Shown: positions 51,176 to 60,655 of the stretch, piece by piece
Layout of the letters: every line of letters begins with the position of its first letter
Numbering within the stretch: position 1 is the first letter of the stretch
Source: Polaribacter sp. SA4-12
GTDB lineage: Bacteria > Bacteroidota > Bacteroidia > Flavobacteriales > Flavobacteriaceae
Assembly: GCF_002163675.1 (NCBI RefSeq)
Contig: NZ_CP019334.1
Span: forward strand, 3,825,501 to 3,889,500
Length of the DNA stretch: 64,000 nt
Reading direction: 5' to 3'
Made by a program: the position numbers and the translations under genes
The notes under the pieces: model-generated
The model's database searches: none
What the model was told of the DNA's origin: nothing
Seen by the model: the letters and a program-made list of their open reading frames with translations, nothing else

Positions 51176-53425
51176 ATGTACGCTTCCCTCTTTTTAAAAA
51201 AAGAATCATTTTTATTGATTTTATTTATAACAATTTTTTTCTCTTCATGTGATAAAAAAACAGAATATAAGGAGGTTGAAAAAGATAAAGGTGTTTTTCT
51301 TTCAGGGAAAATAATTCCTGATAGTCATTTTTTAGGTGATCAAAAATGTAAAGAATGTCATCAAGATGAGTTCAAAAAATGGAAAGGTTCTCATCATGAT
51401 AAAGCAATGCAAATTGCTGACTCTATTTCAGTTTTAGCAGATTTCAACAATAAAAAATTTACAAGTCAAGGTGTAACTTCTCGTTTCTTTAAAAAAGGAA
51501 AAGAGTTTTATGTAAATACTGATGGACCTGATGGTAAAAATCACGATTATAAAATTATTTATGTTTTTGGATTAACTCCTTTGCAACAATACATTGTTCA
51601 ATTTCCTGATGGACATTATCAATGTTTAAGAACTGCTTGGGATTCTGTTAAAAATAAATGGTTCGATTTATATCCAGATTTTAAAGTTGTGCATTCAGAA
51701 TGGTTGCATTGGTCTAGAGGAGGTTTAAATTGGAATAACATGTGTTCTGATTGTCACTCTACAAATGTTCGCAAGAATTATGATGAAGAAACGCATAGTT
51801 ATAATACTAAATTTGCAATTATCAATGTAAATTGTGAAGCTTGCCATGGTTCAGGAAAACAACATGTTACTGATGTTGAGAAAATGGGAGAAAAGTATGT
51901 TTCTGATGGAAGTTTTCAAATGACAACAGAAACAGGTCCTAAAGAATTGGTAGATCAATGTGCACGTTGTCATATGAGAAGAGAGCAATTTTCTGAAGCT
52001 TTTAATTTTGAAGGAACGATGTTAGATCATTATTATCCCCAATTATTAGAAGAGAGATTATATCAAGCAGATGGACAAATTTTAGATGAGGATTATGTTT
52101 ATGGATCATTTACACAAAGTAAAATGTATCAAAATGATGTTACTTGTACTAATTGTCATGATGCACATACATTAAAATTAAAGTTTGATGGAAATAAATT
52201 GTGTGCTCAATGCCATATTCCAGAAAAATACGATACACCAAAGCATCATTTTCATGAACAAAATACGGAATCGTCAAAATGTATAAATTGTCATATGCCA
52301 GGGCGTTTTTATATGGGGAATGATTTTAGAAGAGATCATAGTTTTAGAGTGCCAAGACCAGATTTAAGTGTGAAATATGGAACGCCGAATGCTTGTGCAG
52401 GTTGTCATAAAGATAAAGATGATGTTTGGGCAGCTAAAAACTTTACAAAGTTATTTGGAGAAGTAGATTCTATCCATTATTCAGAAAAATTAGCTCCAGG
52501 TATTACAATGCAACCAAATGGACATGTTGGTTTAATTGAATTGATGAATGATACACATCAACCAGAAATTGTAAGGGCTTCTGCAACTAAAGTATTATCA
52601 AACTACAACGCACAAAATTTTGTAGAAGAATATATTACACTTTTAAATGATGATTCTGCTTTGGTAAGAGGAGCAAGTGTAGATGTTTTAAGTACAATTA
52701 ATTCTACAGATTATACTTCTTACTTTTTACCTTTATTAGAAGATCCAAAAAGAAGTATTCGAGTAAAAGCTTTTTATGGTTTAGCAGGTTTATCAGAATC
52801 TGAAGTTCCAGAGGTTTATAAAGACAGTTATAGTAAAGTGAAAAAAGAGTTTTTTCTTCATTTAAAAACCAATGCAGATTTTGTTGGTGCAAGAATTAAA
52901 AAAGGAGATTATTACATTAAAAAAGGTAATAATGAAGAGGCTATTAAAAATTATGAAAATGCTTTAGCCATTGATGAAATTAACAACCAGATAAGAATAA
53001 ACTTAGCAACGTTATATTATAATGGAAAACAATATGCTAAAGCTGAAGAAACATTTAAAGAAGTAATTAGACAAGAACCACAATTTGGGCCAGTTTATTA
53101 CTCTTTAGCATTGATGTATGCTGAATTAAATAGAGTTGATGATGCAATAATTCAACTTAAAAAAGCAGTGAAAATAATGCCAGAAAACATACGTGTTTAT
53201 TATAATTTAGGTTTGTTATATGATAAGAAACAAGAGTATGAAAATGCTGAAAAAATTATAGTTTCTGGATTAAAAAAGGAAGCTACTAATGAAGGGTTGT
53301 TATATGTTTTAGCTTATGTGTATTCTAAATCTGAACAAAAAGAAAAAGCGAAGAACATTGTATATCAATTAATAGATTTATATCCAAATAACCAACAATA
53401 TAGAAGTTTTTTGAATCAGTTATAG
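51176..53425 (+). CDS. Octaheme cytochrome c lipoprotein with HEAT/TPR C-terminal region
   Basis: The protein carries eight heme c motifs CxxCH: CKECH, CSDCH, CEACH, CARCH, CTNCH, CAQCH, CINCH and CAGCH, all within the N-terminal 420 residues. A lipoprotein signal precedes them, with the lipobox Cys in FFSSCDKK. The ATG at 51176 is preferred over the GTG at 51161. Around 430-550 lies a HEAT-like repeat region (VRASATKVLSNYNA), and then TPR repeats (KNYENALAIDEINNQIRINL, KAEETFKEVIRQEPQFGPVY). It is predicted to be anchored in the outer membrane or periplasm and to move electrons, with TPRs for docking. The redox partner is unknown. Confidence 0.92.
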   Translation: MYASLFLKKESFLLILFITIFFSSCDKKTEYKEVEKDKGVFLSGKIIPDSHFLGDQKCKECHQDEFKKWKGSHHDKAMQIADSISVLADFNNKKFTSQGVTSRFFKKGKEFYVNTDGPDGKNHDYKIIYVFGLTPLQQYIVQFPDGHYQCLRTAWDSVKNKWFDLYPDFKVVHSEWLHWSRGGLNWNNMCSDCHSTNVRKNYDEETHSYNTKFAIINVNCEACHGSGKQHVTDVEKMGEKYVSDGSFQMTTETGPKELVDQCARCHMRREQFSEAFNFEGTMLDHYYPQLLEERLYQADGQILDEDYVYGSFTQSKMYQNDVTCTNCHDAHTLKLKFDGNKLCAQCHIPEKYDTPKHHFHEQNTESSKCINCHMPGRFYMGNDFRRDHSFRVPRPDLSVKYGTPNACAGCHKDKDDVWAAKNFTKLFGEVDSIHYSEKLAPGITMQPNGHVGLIELMNDTHQPEIVRASATKVLSNYNAQNFVEEYITLLNDDSALVRGASVDVLSTINSTDYTSYFLPLLEDPKRSIRVKAFYGLAGLSESEVPEVYKDSYSKVKKEFFLHLKTNADFVGARIKKGDYYIKKGNNEEAIKNYENALAIDEINNQIRINLATLYYNGKQYAKAEETFKEVIRQEPQFGPVYYSLALMYAELNRVDDAIIQLKKAVKIMPENIRVYYNLGLLYDKKQEYENAEKIIVSGLKKEATNEGLLYVLAYVYSKSEQKEKAKNIVYQLIDLYPNNQQYRSFLNQL

Positions 53426-53462
53426 TTAATTTCCATTTTCGTATTTTTATAAAAAAAAGAAA

Positions 53463-54149
53463 ATGGAAAAGTTAACCATCAAGTCTTGGGCTTTAGATGA
53501 TAGGCCAAGAGAGAAGCTGTTGGCAAAAGGAAAAACCTCGCTTTCTGATGCAGAATTGATTGCAATTCTTATTGGCTCGGGTAACAGACAAGAAAGTGCA
53601 GTTGCATTATCTAAGAGAATTCTACAATCTGTAAGTGGAAACATAAATGAGCTTGCTAAGTTATCCGTAGAAAAATTAACAACGTTTAAAGGAATAGGAG
53701 AAGCCAAGGCAATTGCTATAATTACTGCTTTAGAAATAGGAAAAAGACGTCAGTTAGAAATCGCTTTAGAGAAACCAAAGATTACGAGTAGTAAAGATGT
53801 TTTTAATTTAATGCAACCTGTTATTGGTGATTTAGAACATGAAGAGTTTTGGGTGTTGTTTTTAAATAACTCAAACAAAGTATTATCTAAAAACCAGATA
53901 AGTAAAGGAGGTTTAACTGCTACTGTTGTTGATGTAAGGTTGCTGTTTAAAAGAGCGTTAGAATTAGCTTCTGTAGGGATAATTGTTTGTCATAATCATC
54001 CATCAGGAAAATTACAACCTAGTAATGCAGACAAACAGCTTACTCAAAAAATTAAAGAAGCAGGAAACACTTTAGATATAAAACTCTTAGATCATTTAAT
54101 AATTACCGAAAAAGCGTATTTTAGCTTTGCAGATGAAGGTATACTTTAA
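53463..54149 (+). CDS. radC: RadC-family JAB/MPN domain protein
   Basis: The 228-residue protein has a helical N-terminal domain with ESAVALSKRILQSVSGNINE and a helix-hairpin-helix-like FKGIGEAKAIAIITALEIGK. The JAB1/MPN metalloprotease-like domain follows, with the RadC signature IIVCHNHPSGKLQPSNAD containing the His-x-His and Asp metal ligands (about 177-190). Despite the name, a direct repair role is disputed for RadC. Length fits the chromosomal rather than phage-encoded shorter form. It lies 37 bases after the cytochrome gene and starts on its own ATG. Confidence 0.95.
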   Translation: MEKLTIKSWALDDRPREKLLAKGKTSLSDAELIAILIGSGNRQESAVALSKRILQSVSGNINELAKLSVEKLTTFKGIGEAKAIAIITALEIGKRRQLEIALEKPKITSSKDVFNLMQPVIGDLEHEEFWVLFLNNSNKVLSKNQISKGGLTATVVDVRLLFKRALELASVGIIVCHNHPSGKLQPSNADKQLTQKIKEAGNTLDIKLLDHLIITEKAYFSFADEGIL

Positions 54150-54167
54150 GTAATAAGTATACAGTCA

Positions 54168-54197
54168 CAGTTAACAGTAAAAAACTGTTGCTAACTG
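54168..54197 (+). terminator. Interrupted hairpin in ACTG-rich intergenic repeat after radC
   Basis: CAGTTA-ACAGT, an A5 loop, and ACTGT-TGC-TAACTG form an imperfect stem. The surrounding 54155-54225 is rich in ACTG/CAGT words, which resembles common flavobacterial intergenic repeats. No T-tract follows, so termination is uncertain. Confidence 0.4.
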
Positions 54198-54230
54198 AAA
54201 ACTGATACTGAAAAACTGTAAACTAAGATA

Positions 54231-55535
54231 ATGCTATTAATTTATTCACATAAAGTTACACCAAGAGTTCGTTATATATTTAAGCATATTTTTACAAGAA
54301 TTTTATTAATTCCTGTAGATTTTACGTCTAAGGTAGAAGAATTTGTGGCACATAATGGTCCTAAAATGACCTATACAAAAACACCATTGGGAAATGAGTT
54401 TTTTGTAAAAAGCAACAACTTGTTATTTGAGCAAGGTGTAAATGATATGGAAATTGTTATTCAAAAATGGGATGACGTTCCTTGTTTCTTTAAAACAGGT
54501 CCAAAGTCATCGATTCCTTATGATATTTTTGCTGCAAGTTTTTATCTAATTTCAAGGTACGAAGAATATTTACCTCACGTAAAAGACATTCATGGACGTT
54601 ATACTGCAGAACAGAGTTTGGCATTTAAATATCGTTTCTTAGAAAAACCAGTTGTAGATATTTGGGCATATAAGTTATTAGAAGCTTTAAAAGAAAAGTT
54701 TCCAGATTATGAATATAAGAAACGTGAATACAAATTTATTTCTACGATAGATATTGATAATGCATATGCTTATAAATACAAGAGTTTAGTAAGAGGGGTT
54801 GGTGGGTTTTTTAAAGATTTATTGCATTTTAGACTATTAAATGTTTGGAATCGATTTGCCGTTACATTAAATATAAAGAAAGATCCTTTTGATACTTTTC
54901 AACAAATTATAGACATTAGAAAAGAGAAAAATATTAGAACTATTTTCTTTTTTTTAATTGGAGATTATACAACTTTTGATACCAATGTTTCTGCATCAAA
55001 AAATAAATATAGGTTGCTTATTAAAGAGATGGTAGATTATGCTAGAGTTGGCTTACATCCATCTTATTTCACAATGAATAATGCACCTTTATTAAAAAAG
55101 GAAAAATTACGATTAGAAGGTATTATTAATATGCCCGTTCAGAGATCTAGACAACATTATTTAAGATTTAGTTTGCCAGAAACGTATCAAAATTTAATAG
55201 ACTTAGAAGTAGAAGAAGATTATTCTATGGGATATGCAAGCAATGTCGGTTTTAGAGCAAGTACTTGCACACCTTTTTATTTTTACGATTTAGATTTTGA
55301 AATTCAGACACCACTTAAAATATTTCCTTTTGCTTTAATGGATACTACTTTAAATGATTATATGAAACTTACTCCAAGACAATCTTTAGGAAGAATAAGA
55401 GATCTTAAAAATGAAGTAAAAGCAGTAAATGGAATGTTTATTACATTGTTTCATAATGAAAGTTTAAGTAATTATGATCGATGGAAAGGTTGGAGAAGGT
55501 TATACGATTCTATGGTTAAAATAGCGACTTCTTAA
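54231..55535 (+). CDS. Polysaccharide deacetylase-family protein
   Basis: The 434-residue protein fits the Bacteroidota polysaccharide deacetylase family with the N-terminal extension MLLIYSHKVTPRVRYIFKHI. The NodB-like core shows FISTIDIDNAYAYKYKSLVR, where the second Asp of TIDID is the metal/catalytic candidate, then ARVGLHPSYF with the His, and RQHYLRFSLPETYQNLIDLE. The late segment TLFHNES contains a His. It may remove acetyl groups from a surface polysaccharide. The canonical H-x-x-x-H of classic deacetylases is only partly present. Adjacent genes are a FemAB/GNAT-like transferase and a reverse polysaccharide cluster. Confidence 0.82.
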   Translation: MLLIYSHKVTPRVRYIFKHIFTRILLIPVDFTSKVEEFVAHNGPKMTYTKTPLGNEFFVKSNNLLFEQGVNDMEIVIQKWDDVPCFFKTGPKSSIPYDIFAASFYLISRYEEYLPHVKDIHGRYTAEQSLAFKYRFLEKPVVDIWAYKLLEALKEKFPDYEYKKREYKFISTIDIDNAYAYKYKSLVRGVGGFFKDLLHFRLLNVWNRFAVTLNIKKDPFDTFQQIIDIRKEKNIRTIFFFLIGDYTTFDTNVSASKNKYRLLIKEMVDYARVGLHPSYFTMNNAPLLKKEKLRLEGIINMPVQRSRQHYLRFSLPETYQNLIDLEVEEDYSMGYASNVGFRASTCTPFYFYDLDFEIQTPLKIFPFALMDTTLNDYMKLTPRQSLGRIRDLKNEVKAVNGMFITLFHNESLSNYDRWKGWRRLYDSMVKIATS

Positions 55536-55538
55536 AGA

Positions 55539-56408
55539 ATGATTCAATATATAAAAAGGAAGAATCTTGATGTAGATAAATACGACGCCTGTATAGAAAA
55601 TTCTGTGCAATCTAGAATTTATGCTTTTTCTTGGTATTTAGATATTGTTGCAGATAATTGGGGCGTTCTAGTTTTGGGTGATTATAAAGCTGTAATGCCA
55701 ATTCCTTGGAAGAAAAAATATTTTCTTAAATATATTGCGCAACCCGTTTTTTGTCAGCAATTAGGTGTTTTTTCGAAAGAAATTACTTCTCAAGAATTAC
55801 AAGAGAAAATGTTAAAATGCTTTCCTAAAAATTTTGTGAAAATTTCTTTAAATTTTAATTCTGATAATTCTTTAAATGCTAAAAATACTGCGTTGATGAA
55901 GAACTATATCTTAGAGTTAAATGATACTTATGAAATGCTTTTTAAGTCTTTTTCTAAAGGAAGAAAACATGCCGTAAAAGTAGGTGAGAAAAACAACCTT
56001 AGTGTAAAAAATACTAAAATAGTAGAGTTGATAAATATTAAGAATAAGTTTTATGATTATTCAGGTTTTTCTGAAAGTAAACTTACTGAAATTTGTAACT
56101 ATACTTCAAAAACTAATAGCGAAATTGTTCTAGGTGTTTTTAAAGATGATGTATTAATTGGTGGAGGTGTTTTTTTAACATTTGACGATAGAATTACTTA
56201 TCTTTTTTCTGCATTTAATGCTGAAGGAAGAAAATTACAAGCGGCTAGTTTTTTAATTAAAAGTATTATTGAAAGAAATGAAAAATCAAATTTAATTTTA
56301 GATTTTGAAGGAGGTAATTTACCAAATATTGCTACTTTCTTTAAAAGTTTTGGAGCAAATGTTGAAGAGTATCAACAATTTACTTCTCAAAAATTTCCTT
56401 TTTTATAA
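55539..56408 (+). CDS. FemAB/GNAT-like transferase
   Basis: The 289-residue protein shows the split GNAT/FemAB-like pattern. The N-terminal half begins with IYAFSWYLDIVADNWGVLVL and contains AVMPIPWKKKYFLKYIAQPV, and the C-terminal half has LILDFEGGNLPNIATFFKSF and the coenzyme/peptide-binding strand VLGVFKDDVLIGGGVFLTF. This is typical of acyl- or aminoacyl-transferases in cell-surface polysaccharide loci of Bacteroidota. The gene starts 3 bases after the deacetylase stop, so they are co-translated. Substrate is not readable. Confidence 0.7.
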   Translation: MIQYIKRKNLDVDKYDACIENSVQSRIYAFSWYLDIVADNWGVLVLGDYKAVMPIPWKKKYFLKYIAQPVFCQQLGVFSKEITSQELQEKMLKCFPKNFVKISLNFNSDNSLNAKNTALMKNYILELNDTYEMLFKSFSKGRKHAVKVGEKNNLSVKNTKIVELINIKNKFYDYSGFSESKLTEICNYTSKTNSEIVLGVFKDDVLIGGGVFLTFDDRITYLFSAFNAEGRKLQAASFLIKSIIERNEKSNLILDFEGGNLPNIATFFKSFGANVEEYQQFTSQKFPFL

Positions 56409-56414
56409 AGTTAT

Positions 56415-57026
56415 TTAAATGTTAGAATTTAAAAAAATATCAAACTTTTTAGGTGTCTTTTTATTAAAAATAATAGTAGAAAAATCTTCGGTATAAGTTC
56501 CATTCTCTTTAATTACTTCACATGGGTTTCCAACAGCTACAGAATTAGAAGGGATGTCTTTTTTAACAACAGAGTTTGCACCAATAATAACATTATTCCC
56601 GATTTTTACTTCAGGTAAAATCGTAGAATTTGCGCCAATCCATACATTATTTCCAATGATTATTGGGTTTCCTTTTACATGTATTTTTAAATTATCAGCT
56701 GCATGATTAGAAGATATTATAGAAACTCCAGGACCTAATTCTACATTATTTCCAAAGATAATTCCATTATTAGCTTGTATGTAATTATTTATATTATCTC
56801 CAGGGTCACATAAAATACCTTTTTTAATTTTTTCTGGAGAATGCACTTTAGAAGTGTAATGTACAGGCCATTTTACTTTAGGATTTAACCTAAATAATTT
56901 CTGAGGAATTAAATAATGAAAAAATAAAATATAGTAACGCTGATAACCATACTTTGGCCTAAAATATTGAGGATAAAATAAGTTAATTATCCATCCGAAA
57001 AAAAGAAAATCAATTTTTTTAAACAT
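56415..57026 (-). CDS. Hexapeptide-repeat acyltransferase (CatB/LbH-like)
   Basis: The 203-residue protein contains left-handed beta-helix repeats of the form [LIV]-G-x-x: NGIIFGNNVELGPGVSIISS, NPIIIGNNVWIGANSTILPE and VKIGNNVIIGANSVVKKDIP. NHAADN carries the catalytic histidine around 109. It is probably an O-acetyltransferase of a serine/sugar O-acetyltransferase family. N-terminal residues 1-60 (YPQYFRPKYGYQRYYILFFH) are an extension found in polysaccharide-associated members. It abuts the asparagine-synthase-like gene with no gap, same strand. Confidence 0.88.
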   Translation of the reverse strand: MFKKIDFLFFGWIINLFYPQYFRPKYGYQRYYILFFHYLIPQKLFRLNPKVKWPVHYTSKVHSPEKIKKGILCDPGDNINNYIQANNGIIFGNNVELGPGVSIISSNHAADNLKIHVKGNPIIIGNNVWIGANSTILPEVKIGNNVIIGANSVVKKDIPSNSVAVGNPCEVIKENGTYTEDFSTIIFNKKTPKKFDIFLNSNI

Positions 57027-58619
57027 TTATTCAATCATGTTTTTAGATAAATATATATACCATTGTGTAATTATTTCATTATAATTTTGATATGATTTAT
57101 GTAACTTTAATCCTTTTGAAGTGAGTAAAACGCGCATTTGATCTGTTATAAGCTTGTAATTAATCCAATCGTTTTTTTGTAAAAAATTTTGTTTTATAAA
57201 AGTAGGTAAAAAAGGTTTTATCTGCTCTTTTATTTTTTGATTATAAATGTTTCTTTCTGTGGGTTGTAATTCTTTTTCAAAATGTACATTATAAGGTTCA
57301 AAATATTCATTAATTAAAACATCATCAAAAATAATTTTATTTAATTTGTGTTTTTCTGGTACTATTTTAAAGAAATCTAGTAATTCTTTATCCCAAAAAG
57401 GAAACCTATGTTCAAATCCAAAAAAAGTATAAAAGTTTGCTGAATTAAAAATATATTTTGCAATTTTTTCCTTTAGATCATAATCTTCAAAAACAGAAGA
57501 AGCTTTTTTTTCTAAATAATTTTCATCAAAATGGATTAATTTTTTTTCTATTTCATTTTTTAAAAGTTTCTTCTTTGATTTTGATATCGGAAAATTATTA
57601 AATTTTGTAGAAAGAATTAAATCCGTAATTTCTTTATGCTTTAAGTTTTCTGGAATTACTTTTATAAATTGACTTCCACCCAATAAATCTCCTGCATAAC
57701 CAGGAATGAAAATTGAATTAGTATCGATTAAATGATTTTCTTTTAAATGTTTTACAGCGAAATATTCTTGTAAATTTGGCATTGATGAAAGCTTTCCTGC
57801 AAAATGAGCATATTCTTTAAAATCTTTTGTAGTTATAAAATTACTTGTCAATTCATCGGTATATTCTATAAAAAACCATTTAAAATTAAGTTCTTTTGCA
57901 GTGTTTTTAGAGTTTTCAATTTCAAAACTATCTTTTTTTCCGTATGTATAACAAACTACATTTTTATAATTGTGTTTTTTTAACATAACGGCAATTAACC
58001 TTGAATCATATCCACCACTTAAAGGAACTACCACAGTTCTATTATTTAGTGAGTATATAAAACGTTTAAAAGCATTATCGAAGGCAATGATGGTTTTGTT
58101 TTTTAAGATTGCATAAGAATCTGTACTTTCTTTTTTTATCGCATAAGAAAAGAAAAAACTACTATTAATTATCTTATCGTTTTTAATGATTAAAAGTTCA
58201 CTAGCTTGTACTTGAAAAACATTTTTTAATAATGTTTTTTTTCCATGAGTGTGATTGGTAGCTTTCAGTTCAATCTCAGAGATTTTATCAAATTCATTAA
58301 GATTAAATTTGTCTTTTAAATAAAGGATTTCATCACTTAAAAATATTTTTTCATTTTGAAAAGTGTAAAAAACGGGGAAAGATCTAGTAATATCAGAAGC
58401 AATATAGAAAGTGTCATTTATTGAAATGATGATTGTGAAAATACCATTAATAACGTTTAACTTTTCTTTAAAATCTTTACTACTCTTTAAGTTTGATAAA
58501 TAGTTGATAGCATTCTCTTTTTCATAAAAATGAGTATCAATATAAAAATATCCTTTAAAAAAAAGAGATTCTTTTTTATACCATTTAAAAGCTTTGTTAT
58601 TTGTTAAAGAAATATTCAT
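57027..58619 (-). CDS. Asparagine-synthase-like amide ligase
   Basis: The ATG at 58619 (MNISLTNNKAFKWYKKESLF) is preferred over a TTG five codons upstream because it lies one base beyond the flippase stop. The 530-residue protein has an N-terminal region resembling the glutaminase fold (FTIIISINDTFYIASDITRS), but residue 2 is Asn, not the catalytic Cys, so glutamine hydrolysis is unlikely. The synthetase domain carries the PP-loop VVPLSGGYDSRLIAVMLKKH around 200, FGFEHRFPFWDKELLDFFKI and a C-terminal Lys/Arg-rich tail. It sits in a surface-polysaccharide group between a flippase and an acetyltransferase, suggesting amide modification of a sugar or peptide-sugar. The substrate is unknown. Confidence 0.85.
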   Translation of the reverse strand: MNISLTNNKAFKWYKKESLFFKGYFYIDTHFYEKENAINYLSNLKSSKDFKEKLNVINGIFTIIISINDTFYIASDITRSFPVFYTFQNEKIFLSDEILYLKDKFNLNEFDKISEIELKATNHTHGKKTLLKNVFQVQASELLIIKNDKIINSSFFFSYAIKKESTDSYAILKNKTIIAFDNAFKRFIYSLNNRTVVVPLSGGYDSRLIAVMLKKHNYKNVVCYTYGKKDSFEIENSKNTAKELNFKWFFIEYTDELTSNFITTKDFKEYAHFAGKLSSMPNLQEYFAVKHLKENHLIDTNSIFIPGYAGDLLGGSQFIKVIPENLKHKEITDLILSTKFNNFPISKSKKKLLKNEIEKKLIHFDENYLEKKASSVFEDYDLKEKIAKYIFNSANFYTFFGFEHRFPFWDKELLDFFKIVPEKHKLNKIIFDDVLINEYFEPYNVHFEKELQPTERNIYNQKIKEQIKPFLPTFIKQNFLQKNDWINYKLITDQMRVLLTSKGLKLHKSYQNYNEIITQWYIYLSKNMIE

Positions 58620-58620
58620 T

Positions 58621-59898
58621 TTAGCTATATGCAATTTTATTTTCTTTAGATGTTTTTAAAAGATATATAAAAATTAGAATATTAAAAAAGACACCTACCC
58701 CTGAAAATAACATCAATGAAATAACGATGTTCTTGTAAAAATAGTATCCAAAGAATAATGCTAGAAATCTAAATGTCAATAAAAAAACATCATAAAATAC
58801 AATTGTTTTTTGTTTGTTTAAGATTATGATTAATGAGGTTAATGGATTACTTAAAAAAGCAAAAAATAACCAAGGAATTAAAATTCTGGAGTATATGCCA
58901 ACATCAGACCAGTTTTTACCAAAAAGAATGTCTAAATAAAATGATATTGCAAATAAAGGAATGAAAACAAAAATGCTGATTAATAATAAATTTTTGGCTG
59001 TTTTTATAACTAAAGCATAAAGATCTCCTTCATTATTGTAAATATTACTTGCTTTGTTAAAGAATACTTGACCAATAGATTGTTGAAAAATTCCAACAGG
59101 AGCTCTCGTAAATTTTATTGCAAGACCATAAATACCTGAGCTTTCTAAACCAAAATATTTTGTAATAAGAAGTACAGGTAATTCATTAGAAAGGTTGTTT
59201 GTTAAGTTTATGATAGTATTAAAAATAGGTATGTCTTTGTATTTTTTAGCTAAACTAAACATCTTTTTTAAAGAGATTTCTTTTGTTAAATTTGTCAATA
59301 ATTTTGCTGATTTTTTTATTAAAAAAAGTAATTGTAAAAATTGGCCAAACAGCATTCCTGGAATTAATCCATACGATTTTAAGGAACTAAAACCTGTTGC
59401 TATTTGGGTAGCGCTCATTACTGACGACTTTACTATTAAACCCTGAGAAATGTTTTTAAAATTATTTGTTCTATTATTCCAATAATCAAAAATAGAAACA
59501 CAACCAAATAAGAAAACACTTAAAGGTAATAAGTAAATGAAATTTGAAAGTTCTGTAATGTTGAAAAACTTTGCGATACTATCATTAAAAAAACATATGA
59601 TAACAAAAAGTATTAAACAATAACAACATAAAATGATAACAGAGAAGCCTAATAAATTAATGGCATCTTTATCTTTTTTTGGTAAAACTATAGCAAATTC
59701 ATATTGTAAAGTAGCCAATGGCTTTAGAATTAAAGTTGCAGAAGAAAATAAGATGTAAACTCCAAAAAGCTCAGGAGAAAAAAGTCTCGTTAATAATAAA
59801 ATAGATGCATAAATAACTATTTGGCTTATGACAGAACCCGTTATTAATGTTAAAACATTTTTAACAAACTCTTTTTTTAGAAAAGAAAATAGTTGCAT
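58621..59898 (-). CDS. Wzx-type polysaccharide flippase (MATE-like)
   Basis: The ATG at 59898 (MQLFSFLKKEFVKNVLTLIT) is preferred; a TTG 15 codons upstream would overlap the start of the divergent yjjG gene. The 425-residue protein has about 12 transmembrane helices in two related halves, with the family's N-terminal GSVISQIVIYASILLLTRLF and Pro-x-x-x-Gly-x-x-x-Leu element SPELFGVYILFSS. The central RAPVGIFQQSIGQVFFNKAS is also characteristic. Wzx flips lipid-linked sugar repeats across the inner membrane. It leads a reverse-strand group with the ligase and acetyltransferase; no Wzy polymerase is visible in the window. Confidence 0.87.
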   Translation of the reverse strand: MQLFSFLKKEFVKNVLTLITGSVISQIVIYASILLLTRLFSPELFGVYILFSSATLILKPLATLQYEFAIVLPKKDKDAINLLGFSVIILCCYCLILFVIICFFNDSIAKFFNITELSNFIYLLPLSVFLFGCVSIFDYWNNRTNNFKNISQGLIVKSSVMSATQIATGFSSLKSYGLIPGMLFGQFLQLLFLIKKSAKLLTNLTKEISLKKMFSLAKKYKDIPIFNTIINLTNNLSNELPVLLITKYFGLESSGIYGLAIKFTRAPVGIFQQSIGQVFFNKASNIYNNEGDLYALVIKTAKNLLLISIFVFIPLFAISFYLDILFGKNWSDVGIYSRILIPWLFFAFLSNPLTSLIIILNKQKTIVFYDVFLLTFRFLALFFGYYFYKNIVISLMLFSGVGVFFNILIFIYLLKTSKENKIAYS

Positions 59899-59936
59899 AT
59901 TACGTATGTATAATAGTATTTCCAAATATAATGTAA

Positions 59937-60623
59937 ATGGCACAGATAAAACACGTCTTCTTTGACTTAGATCATACTTTATGGGATTTTGAAAAAAATT
60001 CTGATTTAACTTTTGAAAAAATTTTTACTATTAATAATATAAATACCGATTTAGCGTCTTTTTTAGAAGTATACAAACCTCTTAATTTTGAATATTGGAA
60101 ACTATATAGAGAAGAGAAAGTAACTAAAGGTGAGTTGAGGTATGGTAGATTAAAAAAGACTTTTGATGCAATTAATTACGTAATTTCTGATGAAACGATT
60201 GATGTAATTGCAGATCAATATATAGAGTGTTTAGCAGATTTTAATTATCTTTTTGAAGGAACATTCGAAATTCTTGATTATTTAAAAGACAAATATAAAC
60301 TGCATATTATTACCAATGGTTTTGAAGAAATTCAGAGTAGAAAAATGATAAGTTCTAATATTTATCATTATTTTGACAAGGTGATTACATCTGAATCTGT
60401 TGGAGTAAAAAAACCAAACCCTAAAGTTTTTACGTATGCCTTAGATTTAGCAAAAGCAGATAAAGAAAACTCAATTATGATAGGAGATAGTATAGAGGCC
60501 GATATTAATGGAGCATTAAAAATAGGAATGAAAGCGATTCATTGTAATTTCGAAAATGAGATAATAAACAGCAATGAGTTTATTTCTATAACCTCTCTTT
60601 TAGAAATAAAACAATATATTTAA
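59937..60623 (+). CDS. yjjG: YjjG-family HAD nucleotidase
   Basis: The 228-residue protein is a HAD-superfamily phosphatase of the YjjG type, which dephosphorylates non-canonical pyrimidine monophosphates. Motif I is HVFFDLDHTLWDFEKNSD (the two Asp nucleophile and acid), the cap is helical, motif II is HIITNGFEEIQ (Thr), motif III is VGVKKPNPKVFTYAL (Lys) and motif IV is MIGDSIEADINGAL (Asp). All four motifs are intact. It starts on ATG and is divergent from the flippase gene, with their starts only about 40 bases apart, so the promoters overlap. Confidence 0.93.
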   Translation: MAQIKHVFFDLDHTLWDFEKNSDLTFEKIFTINNINTDLASFLEVYKPLNFEYWKLYREEKVTKGELRYGRLKKTFDAINYVISDETIDVIADQYIECLADFNYLFEGTFEILDYLKDKYKLHIITNGFEEIQSRKMISSNIYHYFDKVITSESVGVKKPNPKVFTYALDLAKADKENSIMIGDSIEADINGALKIGMKAIHCNFENEIINSNEFISITSLLEIKQYI

Positions 60624-60655
60624 CTTTTTATCGTTCTAAATTAAATTTATTATAA

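Noticed and set aside
54231..59898. Complete capsule locus with Wzy polymerase and glycosyltransferases
   Set aside because: No polymerase, glycosyltransferase or Wza/Wzc genes are visible here; only modification and export genes were found.
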